Source: Deinococcus multiflagellatus (GTDB lineage: Bacteria; Deinococcota; Deinococci; Deinococcales; Deinococcaceae). Taken from it: DNA of 64,000 bases. The stretch's first letter is position 1, and every line of letters begins with the position of its first letter. The translations under genes and the position numbers were made by a program. Positions 26,738 to 38,780 of the stretch are shown one piece after another. The notes below the pieces were generated by a model, which saw only the letters and a program-made list of their open reading frames with translations, searched no databases and was not told the DNA's origin. Location: NCBI RefSeq assembly GCF_020166415.1, contig NZ_JAIQXV010000013.1:62001-126000 (forward strand), given 5' to 3'.

Positions 26738-27456
26738 TCAGGGCGCCTGGCCCAGCACGTCGTCGGCTTCGGTGGCTTCCAGCAGGTTTTCCAGGTGGGC
26801 GTCGTCGTTGAAGCCCAGCAGCATGCCGCTGCCCTCGCCCAGCAGCACCCGGGTAATAGAGGTGTTGGACACGCTCAGGCGGGCCCAGGCGTTGGCGGGC
26901 ACGCCGCCCAGGGCCAGCCCCACCGCCACGCGCACCACGCCGCCGTGGGTAAAGACCAGCACCCGCCCGCCGGGGTGGCGGGCCCGCAATGCCCCAAAGG
27001 CCGCGCCGCTGCGGGCATACAGGTCTTCCATGCTCTCACCGCCGGGGCGCCGGGTGCTCCAGGGTTCGGTAGAGAGGGCTTGCAGGTAGGCCGGGTAACG
27101 CGCCCGAATCTCGGTGATCACCAGCCCCGACAGTTCGCCCACGTCAATCTCGCGCAGCCCTGGGTGCGTCTGCGGCGCCGGGGCCCCGTCCAGGCGCTCG
27201 GCCACGATCTCGGCGGTGCGCGAGGCCCGCTGCAGGTCGCTGGTGTACACCGCGTCGAAGGTCTGGCCGGTCAGGCGCTCAGCGAGGCTGGCGGCCTGCA
27301 GAATGCCAATGTGGCTCAGGGGCACGTCCGCCTGCCCCTGGTAGCGGCCATCGGCATTCCAGGTGCTCTCGCCGTGGCGCACCACCCAGAACTCGGTGGC
27401 GCTGGCGCGGTCGGGGGCCGCAAACCCGGTGGGGGCCAGTTTGGCCGGTCGCTGGG

Positions 27457-27460
<4 letters not shown>
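26738..27460 (-). CDS. Histidine phosphatase family protein
   Basis: This 240-residue protein has the phosphoglycerate-mutase-like signature Val-Arg-His-Gly-Glu-Ser-Thr-Trp-Asn-Ala-Asp-Gly-Arg with the catalytic His at about 28, Thr-Ser-Asp-Leu-Gln-Arg-Ala, and Phe-Thr-His-Gly-Gly-Val-Val-Arg (second His). Substrate is not predictable; such proteins dephosphorylate sugar phosphates, cobalamin precursors or nucleotides. It starts with TTG overlapping the purM stop as TTGA, so it is translated with purM. Confidence 0.85.
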
Positions 27461-28512
<1,052 letters not shown>

Positions 28513-28558
28513 GAGCCTCCTGCCGTGCCTCGGTGAGCCGCGACACGTTCTGCCGCCC

Positions 28559-28564
28559 AGTCTA
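28559..28564 (-). promoter_or_regulatory. -10 TAGACT for purM
   Basis: TAGACT (minus strand) is about 46 nt from the purM ATG, giving a roughly 40-nt leader with AGGAGG. Confidence 0.4.
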
Positions 28565-28770
28565 CCAGGGGCGCCCAGCCGGGGCGAAGGAGGGGTCCGG
28601 GGATGTCTGTGGTGCCCTCGGGGCCGGCATGAGAGGGGCGGCCGATGCCAGCCTGGGGCGTGGTGCCTCTGGCTTTCTGGATTGCTGCAGACAGCCGGGG
28701 CATCTTTTGCTTCCGTTGTGAGACGGCCAGCTGCCCACCACGATCATCCCCTGGGACAGCGGCGAGGCGC

Positions 28771-29526
<756 letters not shown>

Positions 29527-29535
29527 CGAAGGGAC

Positions 29536-29541
29536 AGTGTA
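29536..29541 (-). promoter_or_regulatory. -10 TACACT, leaderless, for the VTT gene
   Basis: TACACT (minus strand) is 9 nt from the ATG at 29526. Confidence 0.6.
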
Positions 29542-29683
29542 GAGTCCCCTGCGGTGAATTTCGTCCTCAAAAAGTGAGGCGGTTACGGGCAGGGAGACAG
29601 GGCAGTGGAGCAAGAGACGGGCGACGGTTCCAGCATGTTGCAGAGGCGGGCGTCTGACCTCAGCCACCGTGAGCAGAACCTGG

Positions 29684-30478
29684 TCAAGGCAGTGGCAGGC
29701 ACAGGCCGTCGTGGGCGTAACGCCAGCCGGCGGGCAGCAGGGCCGGGTCGCGCACGTCCACCCCATGCGACGGGTGGCTGAGCACCACCCGCCGCGCCGA
29801 ATGCGCCCACGGGAGGGGGCCAGGGCCTCGCGCACGTCGTATACGCTGCGCCGGGTGTGGGGCTGGGCGGATTCATCGGCAAAAGGTGTGCTCAGGACCA
29901 GCAGGTCCAGGCCGGCCAGCCAGCGGGCGGCCACCTCGTCCGGCACGTCAATGGCGTCCGTCACCAAGGCGGCAGCCCAGCCGGGGCCGTCCAGCCGGAG
30001 GGTGTGGCTCTGGCCGTTGGCCCCGTGCGGCACCCCAAAGGCGCTCACCCGCACCGGGCCCCCACCCACACCCCCTCCTCCGGCCACGCCTGCACGGGCG
30101 AGCGCACCCGGAAGGCGGAGCCAAAGCGCCCCCGCAGCGCGGGAATCACGCTGGCCGGGGCAGACACTGGCAGGGTGCCCCCCCGTAGCGCACGTCGTCC
30201 AGCAGGTCGCCCAGGCCCAGCACATGGTCGTTGTGGGCGTGCGGCAGCAGCACCGTGTCCGGCACCAGGGGGCGTTCCAGGCCGGCCAGCGCCGCGTGCG
30301 TGTCGGGTCCGGCGTCCAGCAGCGCCGTCGGCGGCCCCACACGCAGCAGGGTCGCGGTACGGCAGCGGTTGATACCGGTCTGGCGGGCTTCGGTACACAC
30401 TGCACAGGCGCATCAGAAGCGCGGCACGCCCTTGCTGTCCCCGGTGCCCAGCAGGGTCAGCGAGGCGCCCAGGCTCAC
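29684..30478 (-). pseudogene. MBL-fold phosphodiesterase-like gene, decayed
   Basis: Pieced together, this would be a PhnP-like metallo-beta-lactamase of about 264 codons. It starts GTG as GTGA with the trpC stop, then Thr-Leu-Leu-Gly-Thr-Gly-Asp-Ser-Lys-Gly-Val-Pro-Arg, the zinc motif His-Ala-His-Asn-Asp-His, and a C-terminal Leu-Ser-His-Pro-Ser-His-Gly. It is broken four times: a TGA at codon 22 where TGG is expected, a frame change in a G7 run at about 30178-30184, another in a G run at about 30059-30063, and one near 29808-29815. The indels sum to zero modulo three. A nonsense base plus three indels argues for true decay; homopolymer sequencing errors could explain the indels but not the stop. 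Confidence 0.8.
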
Positions 30479-31275
30479 ACCCCGGCCATCAGGTCGCGCG
30501 CGGCGCGTTCCAGGTCGCCGCTGCCCGCCAGGCTGGTGCCCACCAGCACGGCGTCGGCCAGGCCGCGCACGCCAGTGATGTCGGCCGGGGTGCGGTAGCC
30601 ACTTTCGGCCACCAGCACGCCTTCAAAGCCTTTCTCGCGGGCCCGGCGGATCAGGCGGGGGCTCACCGCCAGGTCAATGTGCAGGGTGGTGAGGTCGCGG
30701 TTGTTCACCCCGATGATGCGGGCGCCGGTTTCCAGCGCGAGGTCCAGTTCGCGTTCGTCGTGCACTTCCACCAGGGCGTCGAGCCCCAGATGCTGGGCCT
30801 GCGCCAGAAACTCGCCCGTGGCCTCGTGCAGCACGCTCACCATCAGCAGCGCGGCCGAGGCGCCCCAGTCGGCCGCCTCGCGCAGCATGGCCGGATGCAC
30901 CACGAAGTCCTTGCGCAGCGCGGGCAGGGCCACGCCGGCCACCACGTCGCGCAGGGCCTGGGCGTCGCCGCTGAAGTGCCGGGGCTCGGTGAGCACGCTG
31001 ATGGCCGCCGCGCCGCCAGCTTCGTAGGCCCGCGCCGCCTGCGCCGGGTCCAGGGGCGCAATGGCCCCCTGGCTGGGGCTGGCCCGCTTGACCTCGGCAA
31101 TCAGGGCCAGATCGGGGCCGCGCAGGGCCGCCTCGAACCGCCGCGCCGCTGGCCGGGCCGCGCCCAGGACCGGGTCGGCTGCCCGGTAATCGGCCACCCG
31201 CTCGGCCACAATGCGCCCCAGTACCCCCGGCACCCGGGAAAAGTCCAGTTCTGCCCCCACGCCCCCCCCTGTCAT
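30475..31275 (-). CDS. trpC: TrpC, indole-3-glycerol phosphate synthase
   Basis: TrpC closes the indole ring of tryptophan from CdRP in a TIM barrel. The 266-residue protein has Leu-Ile-Ala-Glu-Val-Lys-Arg-Ala-Ser-Pro-Ser (catalytic Lys), Val-Leu-Thr-Glu, Leu-Arg-Lys-Asp-Phe-Val-Val-His (catalytic Lys), Leu-Val-Glu-Val-His, Ile-Gly-Val-Asn-Asn-Arg-Asp-Leu and Ala-Glu-Ser-Gly. It is not beside other trp genes. The ATG at 31275 is placed by TATCCT 7 nt upstream. Its stop overlaps the decayed MBL gene, which was once its operon partner. Confidence 0.95.
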   Translation of the reverse strand: MTGGGVGAELDFSRVPGVLGRIVAERVADYRAADPVLGAARPAARRFEAALRGPDLALIAEVKRASPSQGAIAPLDPAQAARAYEAGGAAAISVLTEPRHFSGDAQALRDVVAGVALPALRKDFVVHPAMLREAADWGASAALLMVSVLHEATGEFLAQAQHLGLDALVEVHDERELDLALETGARIIGVNNRDLTTLHIDLAVSPRLIRRAREKGFEGVLVAESGYRTPADITGVRGLADAVLVGTSLAGSGDLERAARDLMAGV

Positions 31276-31282
31276 GCGGGCG

Positions 31283-31288
31283 AGGATA
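31283..31288 (-). promoter_or_regulatory. -10 TATCCT, leaderless, for trpC
   Basis: TATCCT (minus strand) is 7 nt from the trpC ATG. The divergent hpt promoter is 20 bp away. Confidence 0.6.
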
Positions 31289-31308
31289 GCGCGGGGCGCG
31301 CCCCGTGT

Positions 31309-31314
31309 TAGCCT
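31309..31314 (+). promoter_or_regulatory. -10 TAGCCT, leaderless, for hpt
   Basis: TAGCCT is 8 nt before the ATG at 31323. Confidence 0.55.
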
Positions 31315-31322
31315 GAGCAGGT

Positions 31323-31850
31323 ATGACTCTCGCCCCCGGCAACGGCCCCGTTCAGATCACGCAGGAGCAGCTTCAGGCCCGCATTCAGGAGATTGCCGCC
31401 CGAATCCGCGAGGACTACCGTGGCCTGGAACCGCACCTGATCTGCGTGCTCAACGGCGCCTTTATGTTCCACACCGATCTGGTGCGCGCCCTGAACATGC
31501 CCTGCACCATTGATTTCCTGCAGGCCAGTTCGTACGGCAACGCCAAGCAGTCCAGCGGCGAGGTGCGCATCGTCAAGGACCTCCAGTTTCCCATCAGTGA
31601 CCGCCACGTCATTCTGGTGGAAGACATCGTGGACACCGGCATCACCATGAACTACCTGCTGCACTACCTGGAGGGCCGCGGCCCCAAGAGCCTCAAGATC
31701 GCCGCGCTGCTCAGCAAACCCAGCCGCCGCAAGGTAGAAATCCCCGTGGAGTACCTGGGCTTTACCATCCCCGACGCTTTTGTGTACGGCTACGGCCTGG
31801 ACCGCGCCCAGTTTGACCGGAATCTGCCGTTTATCACCAGCCAGGAGTAA
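31323..31850 (+). CDS. hpt: Hypoxanthine phosphoribosyltransferase
   Basis: This 175-residue enzyme salvages hypoxanthine (and often guanine) to the nucleotide using PRPP. It has Ile-Cys-Val-Leu-Asn-Gly-Ala-Phe-Met-Phe, Ala-Ser-Ser-Tyr-Gly, the PRPP loop Val-Glu-Asp-Ile-Val-Asp-Thr-Gly-Ile-Thr (about 100), Lys-Pro-Ser-Arg-Arg-Lys-Val, and a C-terminal Gly-Tyr-Gly-Leu-Asp segment. Size is normal. It is divergent from trpC with only 47 bp between start codons, both leaderless. A terminator hairpin follows. Confidence 0.95.
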   Translation: MTLAPGNGPVQITQEQLQARIQEIAARIREDYRGLEPHLICVLNGAFMFHTDLVRALNMPCTIDFLQASSYGNAKQSSGEVRIVKDLQFPISDRHVILVEDIVDTGITMNYLLHYLEGRGPKSLKIAALLSKPSRRKVEIPVEYLGFTIPDAFVYGYGLDRAQFDRNLPFITSQE

Positions 31851-31853
31851 GGC

Positions 31854-31955
31854 CGTTGATGGAAGATGGGTGAAGGTTGATGGTGAAAGGGCAGAAGCGC
31901 GTTCGCCTCTGCCCCTGTTTTTTCTATCAACCATCAACGTTCAACCCTCACCGCC
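31854..31955. repeat. Word-repeat hairpin enclosing the hpt terminator
   Basis: The left arm contains GTTGATGGAAGATGGGTGAA-type words and the right arm the complementary TATCAACCATCAACG and TTCAACCCTCACC. The terminator stem (31889-31923) sits at its tip. Confidence 0.6.
31889..31923 (+). terminator. Rho-independent terminator of hpt
   Basis: GGGCAGA (31889-31895) pairs with TCTGCCC (31908-31914), followed by CTG and six T (31918-31923). Confidence 0.8.
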
Positions 31956-31957
31956 CC

Positions 31958-33037
31958 TCAGGGCGCCACCGTCGTCAGCATGGCAAAGTGATCGCTGATC
32001 TTGGGCTGGTCCTGGCGGATGCGGTCGGCGGTGTGGCGCAGGCCGGGTGAAAAGAAGAAGTAGTCAATGGTGCGGTCGGGGCGGCCCACGGCCGGGTCGT
32101 TGGGAAAGTGGGTGAAGAAGCGGGACTCGCCCGTGTCAATCTGCGCCTCGTTCGGGAATGCGTCGTAGGCGTCCATCAGGGGTTTCAGTTCGGTCTGGGG
32201 GTTGAAGTAGGCGCGTTCCCGCTCGCGCAGGCGGGCGTAGGCCCCGGCTGTGCCCAGCAGGTTGAAGTCGCCGCCCATGATCCAGGGGCCGGGCGTGTCG
32301 CGCAGGCGCGCCTGTACCGCCGCCACCTGCCGCTCCATGGTGTCGCAGCCCTGGGCAAAGGCGTCCAGGTGCGTCTGGTAGGCGGTCAGGGGCCGCCCGC
32401 CCGCCACCGGCAGCGTGACCCCCAGCACGGCGCGCTTGAAGTTGAACGCCACCGTCAGCGGATCGCCGCAGATGGGCGGCAGGGCGTACCGGGTGGCCGT
32501 GTCCAGGCGGTAACGGCTGAGGGTCACCAGACTCAGGCCCACCTTGCCCATGATCTTCGGGTGCGGCACGAACGCCGCGCGGTGGTAGTAGGCGCTGGCG
32601 GCACAGGGATAGGCCCCACCCAGGCGCGCCTGCAGCTGCGCCAGCTGGTCGGCGTAGTCCGTGCGCTTGCTGCCCCGGTCCACCTCTTGCAGCAGGATCA
32701 GGTCGGGGTTTTCTGCCTGGATCACGGCCGTGACCTCGTTCAGCGTGCGGGCCAGACTGTCGGGGGTGGGGCGGGTGTCGGGGCCATCACCGGCCAGGGT
32801 GTCGTAGAAGAACACGTACCCGCGTCCGGCGAGGTACTGCACGTTCCAGCTCAGGACCTTCACGGGCTGCCCGACCTTTAGGGTGGGCGTGCCCGCCGGG
32901 CAGGTCAGTTCGGCGGCCTGCACGGAACGGGGGTGATCGGTCAGGGCATAGACCAGCCCGGCCAGGGCCAGCCCCAGCAGCCCCAGGCCCAGCAAAACGC
33001 GCGGCCACCACCGCGCCCGGCGAGAAGAACGTTGCAT
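31958..33037 (-). CDS. Endonuclease/exonuclease/phosphatase family protein, exported or anchored
   Basis: The 359-residue protein begins with an Arg-rich stretch and one hydrophobic segment (about 13-30), then the EEP fold: Leu-Ser-Trp-Asn-Val-Gln-Tyr-Leu, Leu-Leu-Gln-Glu-Val-Asp-Arg-Gly, Gly-Gly-Asp-Phe-Asn-Leu, Thr-Ile-Asp-Tyr-Phe-Phe, and Ser-Asp-His-Phe-Ala-Met near the end with the catalytic Asp-His. It would be a metal-dependent nuclease or phosphodiesterase outside the cytoplasm. The ATG at 33037 is placed by TACACT 9 nt upstream, which discards an in-frame upstream start. Confidence 0.85.
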   Translation of the reverse strand: MQRSSRRARWWPRVLLGLGLLGLALAGLVYALTDHPRSVQAAELTCPAGTPTLKVGQPVKVLSWNVQYLAGRGYVFFYDTLAGDGPDTRPTPDSLARTLNEVTAVIQAENPDLILLQEVDRGSKRTDYADQLAQLQARLGGAYPCAASAYYHRAAFVPHPKIMGKVGLSLVTLSRYRLDTATRYALPPICGDPLTVAFNFKRAVLGVTLPVAGGRPLTAYQTHLDAFAQGCDTMERQVAAVQARLRDTPGPWIMGGDFNLLGTAGAYARLRERERAYFNPQTELKPLMDAYDAFPNEAQIDTGESRFFTHFPNDPAVGRPDRTIDYFFFSPGLRHTADRIRQDQPKISDHFAMLTTVAP

Positions 33038-33046
33038 GTGAGGCGC

Positions 33047-33052
33047 AGTGTA
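33047..33052 (-). promoter_or_regulatory. -10 TACACT, leaderless, for the EEP gene
   Basis: TACACT (minus strand) is 9 nt from the ATG at 33037. Confidence 0.6.
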
Positions 33053-33129
33053 GCCAGAAGGGGGGCCGCCCGCCACGCGGCCTTCTCCCATGCTGGTCCA
33101 CGCCAGCTGGCCTGCGCCCGGTTCCCCTG

Positions 33130-33315
33130 TGTCAGCTCAGACGGCTTCCAAAGAATGCCGGACCGCGTGAGGGACTGTTCCGACCGGAGGGACCCGCGGA
33201 GGAGCGGAGCAGCGAAGGAACGAACATGGGGTTCCGGGCAGTGGGCGGGAAGAGTGCCGCAGGCGGGGACCCTCCGGTTCTGTCCTGCATGGAACGGACC
33301 TGTCCGGCCGTATCA
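33130..33315 (-). repeat. MITE-like element, inverted copy
   Basis: Read on the minus strand it starts CTGATACGGCCGG, has CTCCGCGGGTCCCTCCGGTC in its core, and ends TTTGGAAGCCGTCTGA. Order and spacing follow the element at 24935-25092. It abuts the stop of the gene at 33313. Confidence 0.65.
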
Positions 33316-34530
33316 GTCGTCGTGGGGGGGCGGGGCGTCGGGGTCGCAGTAGTCCAGCTGGGCCGGGCGGAAGTCACCCAGCACCACCTCGCGCTTGAAG
33401 GGATAGCCCACCCGCACGCCCTCGGCGGCGCATTCGATGGTGAAGCGCTGCTTGGGCGGCACCGGGGTGGCCCCGATCACCACGGGGCGCACCGCCTCGT
33501 AGATGGCGGCCCAGGGTGTGCAGAAGTAGTGGCCCACCCGGGGGCCGCTGGCATAGTGCGCGTACCGCACGTCGCCGCGTTTCATGGCCGCCTGGATGTC
33601 CTGCCACAGCCCCACGCTCTCGCGGGGGTTGGGGTCCAGGGCCCACATCTCGGCAATCACCTGCCCGGCGCGGGTGTCCCGGCGCAGGTGCGGCGCGGCC
33701 GAAGGATCGGTCATGATCCAGGGATCGAACCCGGGCTCGCCCGGCAGGGCCACCGGGACCACGTTGGGCTGGGCCGGGGTCTGGCGCAGGCTGCGCTGCT
33801 GGTCCAGCAGGGCCGGGTAGCTGATGAGCTGACCCACGCGGTACAGCTCTTCCACCGCCGCCTTGGCGTGTTCCTCGATCTGCTCGTGCAGCGCCTGACT
33901 GGCGCCCGGGGTGTACATGCGCGCGGCGTAGTCGCCCTTACTCAGGGCCTGGGCCACCTGCCCGCGTAGGCGCGCCAGTTTCTGGGCGTCGGCCTCGGGC
34001 GTGGCTTTTTCCAGCTCGTGCATCACGGCCTCGGCGTGCAGGCGCATGGCCTGAAGGGCGGCCATCATGGCGTCCAGGTGCGGGCGCGGGCAGGGCTCCA
34101 CGGGCGACCACGCTGGCAGCGGCGCCGGCAGGGTGCCCGCCGGCAACGAAAAGCCCGGGTCGTGGGCGGCCTGACTGGCGTAGGCCAGCCAGCGCTGCAC
34201 CTGTTCGTAGTAGCCCTGCACCTGCCCGAAGGTCACGGGGGGCACGAACCCCACGGTGCCGGGGTCGGCGGTTTCATCGGCCTGCAGCATGCGGTCGCCT
34301 AGGGTTTGCAGGGCAAAGGCGTTCCAGATGCTGGCCAGCTCCAGGCCCACCGGCTTGGCCATAGCAAAGGGGCTGACCCCGGCTGCCGCCAGCTCAAAGC
34401 GGCGCCGCTCCGCCGCGTCCAGCAGCTCGTGCACGGTGGCCCCGGCGCGGCGGTAGGCATAGAGGGTTTCGGCGTTCTGCTCACCGCGCAAGGTGGCCCG
34501 CACGCGGGTCCAGACATCAGGTCGTTCCAT
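33313..34530 (-). CDS. Conserved-looking protein of unknown function
   Basis: This 405-residue cytosolic protein has no signal peptide or membrane segment. It is mostly helical in its first two thirds, with several heptad-like stretches rich in Ala, Gln and Glu (about 20-60, 150-200), and ends in a strand-rich region with an acidic His-Asp-Asp tail. No family was recognised. The ATG at 34530 is decided by TACTGT 6 nt upstream. It is divergent from the gene at 34628. The repeat element after it may supply its 3' end. Confidence 0.7.
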   Translation of the reverse strand: MERPDVWTRVRATLRGEQNAETLYAYRRAGATVHELLDAAERRRFELAAAGVSPFAMAKPVGLELASIWNAFALQTLGDRMLQADETADPGTVGFVPPVTFGQVQGYYEQVQRWLAYASQAAHDPGFSLPAGTLPAPLPAWSPVEPCPRPHLDAMMAALQAMRLHAEAVMHELEKATPEADAQKLARLRGQVAQALSKGDYAARMYTPGASQALHEQIEEHAKAAVEELYRVGQLISYPALLDQQRSLRQTPAQPNVVPVALPGEPGFDPWIMTDPSAAPHLRRDTRAGQVIAEMWALDPNPRESVGLWQDIQAAMKRGDVRYAHYASGPRVGHYFCTPWAAIYEAVRPVVIGATPVPPKQRFTIECAAEGVRVGYPFKREVVLGDFRPAQLDYCDPDAPPPHDD

Positions 34531-34536
34531 CTCTTT

Positions 34537-34542
34537 ACAGTA
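34537..34542 (-). promoter_or_regulatory. -10 TACTGT, leaderless, for the gene at 34530
   Basis: TACTGT (minus strand) is 6 nt from the ATG. Confidence 0.5.
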
Positions 34543-34615
34543 CCGGGGGCCATACGCCTTGGTTCCCACATCTGCCGGGAGCGCCTGGCCCTGGGGCCCC
34601 GGCCCGGCGGTGGGC

Positions 34616-34621
34616 TAGGCT
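34616..34621 (+). promoter_or_regulatory. -10 TAGGCT, leaderless, for the gene at 34628
   Basis: TAGGCT is 6 nt before the ATG. Confidence 0.5.
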
Positions 34622-34627
34622 GCCACC

Positions 34628-35044
34628 ATGCCGCGTGTGTTGCCCGCCCTGGTGGCCCTGCTTCTCGTGTGTGCCGGCGCCGTGTGGTGGGCGTCGGGGG
34701 CCCGCTGGCGCGGCGCCCTGTACTGCTTCGAGCAGCCCGGGCAGGTGTGGGGTGTGGCCCCCATGCCTGCCGGCGCCACCCCCACCTGCCCCGAATCGCG
34801 CAGCGTGCGCGCCGAGGTCCGCGCCGGGCAAACCCGCCTGGAGCAGTACCTGTTCTCCGACTGGCAGCCCGAGGCGGTGCTGAAGCGCCTGGAAGACGCT
34901 GGCTTTGCCCGCCTGACCACCCGCCCCGACGACGGCGTGCAGCTGGAAGTGGTCCTGACACGGGGGCAGGAACGCGTGCTGTACATCGCGGAACACCGGG
35001 GCGCCGGCACCCTGGTCCATGTGGGCAGTACGCCAGTTCGCTAG
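34628..35044 (+). CDS. Small membrane-anchored or exported protein
   Basis: This 138-residue protein has an N-terminal hydrophobic segment (about 4-20) followed by Trp-Trp-Ala-Ser, which could be a signal anchor or signal peptide. Two cysteines (about 33 and 54) in the outer part could form a disulfide. The rest is a small alpha/beta domain without recognised family. It sits between a divergent unknown gene and the leuS leader and ends about 20 bp before the leuS promoter. Confidence 0.65.
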   Translation: MPRVLPALVALLLVCAGAVWWASGARWRGALYCFEQPGQVWGVAPMPAGATPTCPESRSVRAEVRAGQTRLEQYLFSDWQPEAVLKRLEDAGFARLTTRPDDGVQLEVVLTRGQERVLYIAEHRGAGTLVHVGSTPVR

Positions 35045-35066
35045 CGCGGCCCCCACGCTCATGCGC

Positions 35067-35072
35067 TACACT
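35067..35072 (+). promoter_or_regulatory. -10 TACACT for the leuS leader
   Basis: TACACT is 6 nt before the leader-peptide ATG at 35079. Confidence 0.65.
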
Positions 35073-35078
35073 GCCCCC

Positions 35079-35120
35079 ATGATCCGCTCTGCGCTTACCA
35101 CCCGGGGACGCCTCGACTAG
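35079..35120 (+). CDS. Leaderless leader peptide of leuS
   Basis: This 13-codon ORF starts 6 nt after TACACT and encodes Met-Ile-Arg-Ser-Ala-Leu-Thr-Thr-Arg-Gly-Arg-Leu-Asp. Its two leucine codons are CTT and CTC, unusual where CTG dominates. Codons 8-11 overlap the 5' strand of an antiterminator that competes with a strong terminator, directly before leucyl-tRNA synthetase. The arrangement fits ribosome-mediated attenuation that senses charged tRNA-Leu. Inferred from sequence only. Confidence 0.6.
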   Translation: MIRSALTTRGRLD

Positions 35121-35171
35121 CCCAGCCGCTATGTTCGAGCGTCCCCGGTTGCGTGCCGGGGCGCTTTTTTT
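35102..35171 (+). promoter_or_regulatory. Attenuator of leuS: antiterminator versus terminator
   Basis: Strand 35102-35111 pairs perfectly (10 bp) with 35139-35148. The same 35138-35148 stretch can instead pair with 35156-35165 (one bulge) to form a terminator followed by seven T (35165-35171). The two structures exclude each other. The 5' strand lies in the leader ORF, so ribosome position would decide the outcome. No T-box consensus was seen. Confidence 0.65.
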
Positions 35172-35260
35172 GTTGAGGGGGGATGGTTGAAGGTTGATGG
35201 ACAACCCCATGCGCCCGCGCCCTTCTCCATCAACGATCACCCTTCTCCGTTCAACCTCCC
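35172..35260. repeat. Word-repeat hairpin before leuS
   Basis: Left words GTTGAGGGGGGATGGTTGAAG and a GGTTGATGG are matched by right-hand CCATCAACG, ATCACCC and GTTCAACCTCCC. It lies between the attenuator and the leuS Shine-Dalgarno. Confidence 0.6.
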
Positions 35261-35273
35261 AAGGAGCCATGCC

Positions 35274-37748
<2,475 letters not shown>

Positions 37749-37759
37749 CCTCTGTCAGT

Positions 37760-37793
37760 TTGGCCCCCATCCCAGCGCCGGGGTGGGGGCCAA
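37760..37793 (+). terminator. Stem-loop after leuS
   Basis: TTGGCCCCCA (37760-37769) pairs with TGGGGGCCAA (37784-37793), extended inward by CCC/GGG. It has no T-run, so it may act as a 3' end stabiliser or weak terminator. Confidence 0.6.
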
Positions 37794-37926
37794 GCTCATC
37801 AATAACGCGCCGTTAACTCTGTGCCTGTCATGCTGCGCGCGTACGAAGGCTGCCGGCGGCGTTCGTATGCACACCGAGCATGCTCTTCCGCGTTTCCTCT
37901 TCCGTCTTTTCCCCACAGGAGCAGCC

Positions 37927-38328
37927 ATGTCGGACTATCCCATCTGCAATTTCACAGGTGCATGCGGCGAAGCCAAGGACAACCCCAACGTCGTTCAATC
38001 TGACCGGGGCATGCAGCCCAATGAGCGGGCCGCCATCAACGGCAACACCGACCTCAGCACCTGTATGCGCGCCAACGACAATGGTCAGGTGTACGGCATC
38101 ACCCTCACCGGATCGCCGGGCATTTACGACTATGTGGTCAATGTGGACGCTCAGGGCCCCAGCGGCGCGTTCAGCGGCAGCATGTATCTGGCGTTCACCG
38201 ACGCCTCGGGCGACACCTATTACCTGGGCATCTACAGCAGCACCCGTTCCGTCCATACCGTGCGCTACAACAGCGACAAGCCGGCCATCGTGAAGATGTG
38301 GTGGTGCGACAAGAGCTTCACGGTCTAA
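37927..38328 (+). CDS. Small protein of unknown function, strand-rich
   Basis: This 133-residue soluble protein has no signal peptide. It has three Cys (about 7, 14, 46) plus one near the C-terminus (Trp-Trp-Cys-Asp), many Asn, Asp, Gly and Tyr residues, and alternating strands that suggest a beta-sandwich. AGGAG lies 6 nt before the ATG, so it has a conventional leader. A short stem (GTACGAA.../...TTCGTATGC) lies in the leader at about 37843-37870. No family was recognised. It ends with an excellent terminator. Confidence 0.65.
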   Translation: MSDYPICNFTGACGEAKDNPNVVQSDRGMQPNERAAINGNTDLSTCMRANDNGQVYGITLTGSPGIYDYVVNVDAQGPSGAFSGSMYLAFTDASGDTYYLGIYSSTRSVHTVRYNSDKPAIVKMWWCDKSFTV

Positions 38329-38341
38329 GACGACTGCCAAC

Positions 38342-38370
38342 AAATGCCGTCACGTATGACGGCATTTTTT
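38342..38370 (+). terminator. Rho-independent terminator
   Basis: Perfect 11-bp stem (38342-38352 with 38357-38367) with a 4-nt loop and T6 ending at 38370. Confidence 0.85.
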
Positions 38371-38546
38371 CGACCAGCAGGGCCCGCAGAGGGGTGTCAG
38401 CGGGTCAAGCGTTCCAGAGTACCTTTTCATAACTACCGCCCTGCACCGCTGGAAAACGGGCCGCACCAGTGTTCACACCGCAGGGAGGGCCGGGCCACAT
38501 GGCGGCACCACCTCTTCGTCAGTTGGCCGTTCAGTAGAGCCGTTGC

Positions 38547-38658
38547 CATCAAGAGGATGTTGGTTCTCGACCCTCTCCCCCCTTGGGACTCGAAGAGCGG
38601 CGCCGCAGCGAGGGCCTCGCGCCGCGAGGGGTGAGGGGGTTCTATGGTCAACCGCTCT
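38547..38658 (+). repeat. Dispersed repeat family 1, copy 2
   Basis: Copy of the unit at 12823-12933. It fills most of the 38371-38768 gap, which has no gene. Confidence 0.75.
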
Positions 38659-38768
38659 CGAGGCGCAGCCGGTATCCCCCGGCTCCTCCACCGACATGTC
38701 CACTGGAGCCAGCCTTCACTCCAGAACCCGGAGCGGCAAATGCCGCCTCCAACAAGCGCCGCCTTCTC

Positions 38769-38774
38769 TATCCT
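38769..38774 (+). promoter_or_regulatory. -10 TATCCT, leaderless, for the lipoprotein gene
   Basis: TATCCT is 6 nt before the ATG at 38781. Confidence 0.55.
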
Positions 38775-38780
38775 GCGGCC

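Noticed and set aside
35079..35171. T-box riboswitch before leuS
   Set aside because: No T-box bulge consensus or stem I features seen; the region is too short. Leader-peptide attenuation fits better.
38342..38370. Possible MITE end
   Set aside because: It resembles the ATGCCGTCA palindrome of the repeat near 43840, but a perfect 11-bp stem, 4-nt loop and T6 right after a stop codon fit a plain terminator better.
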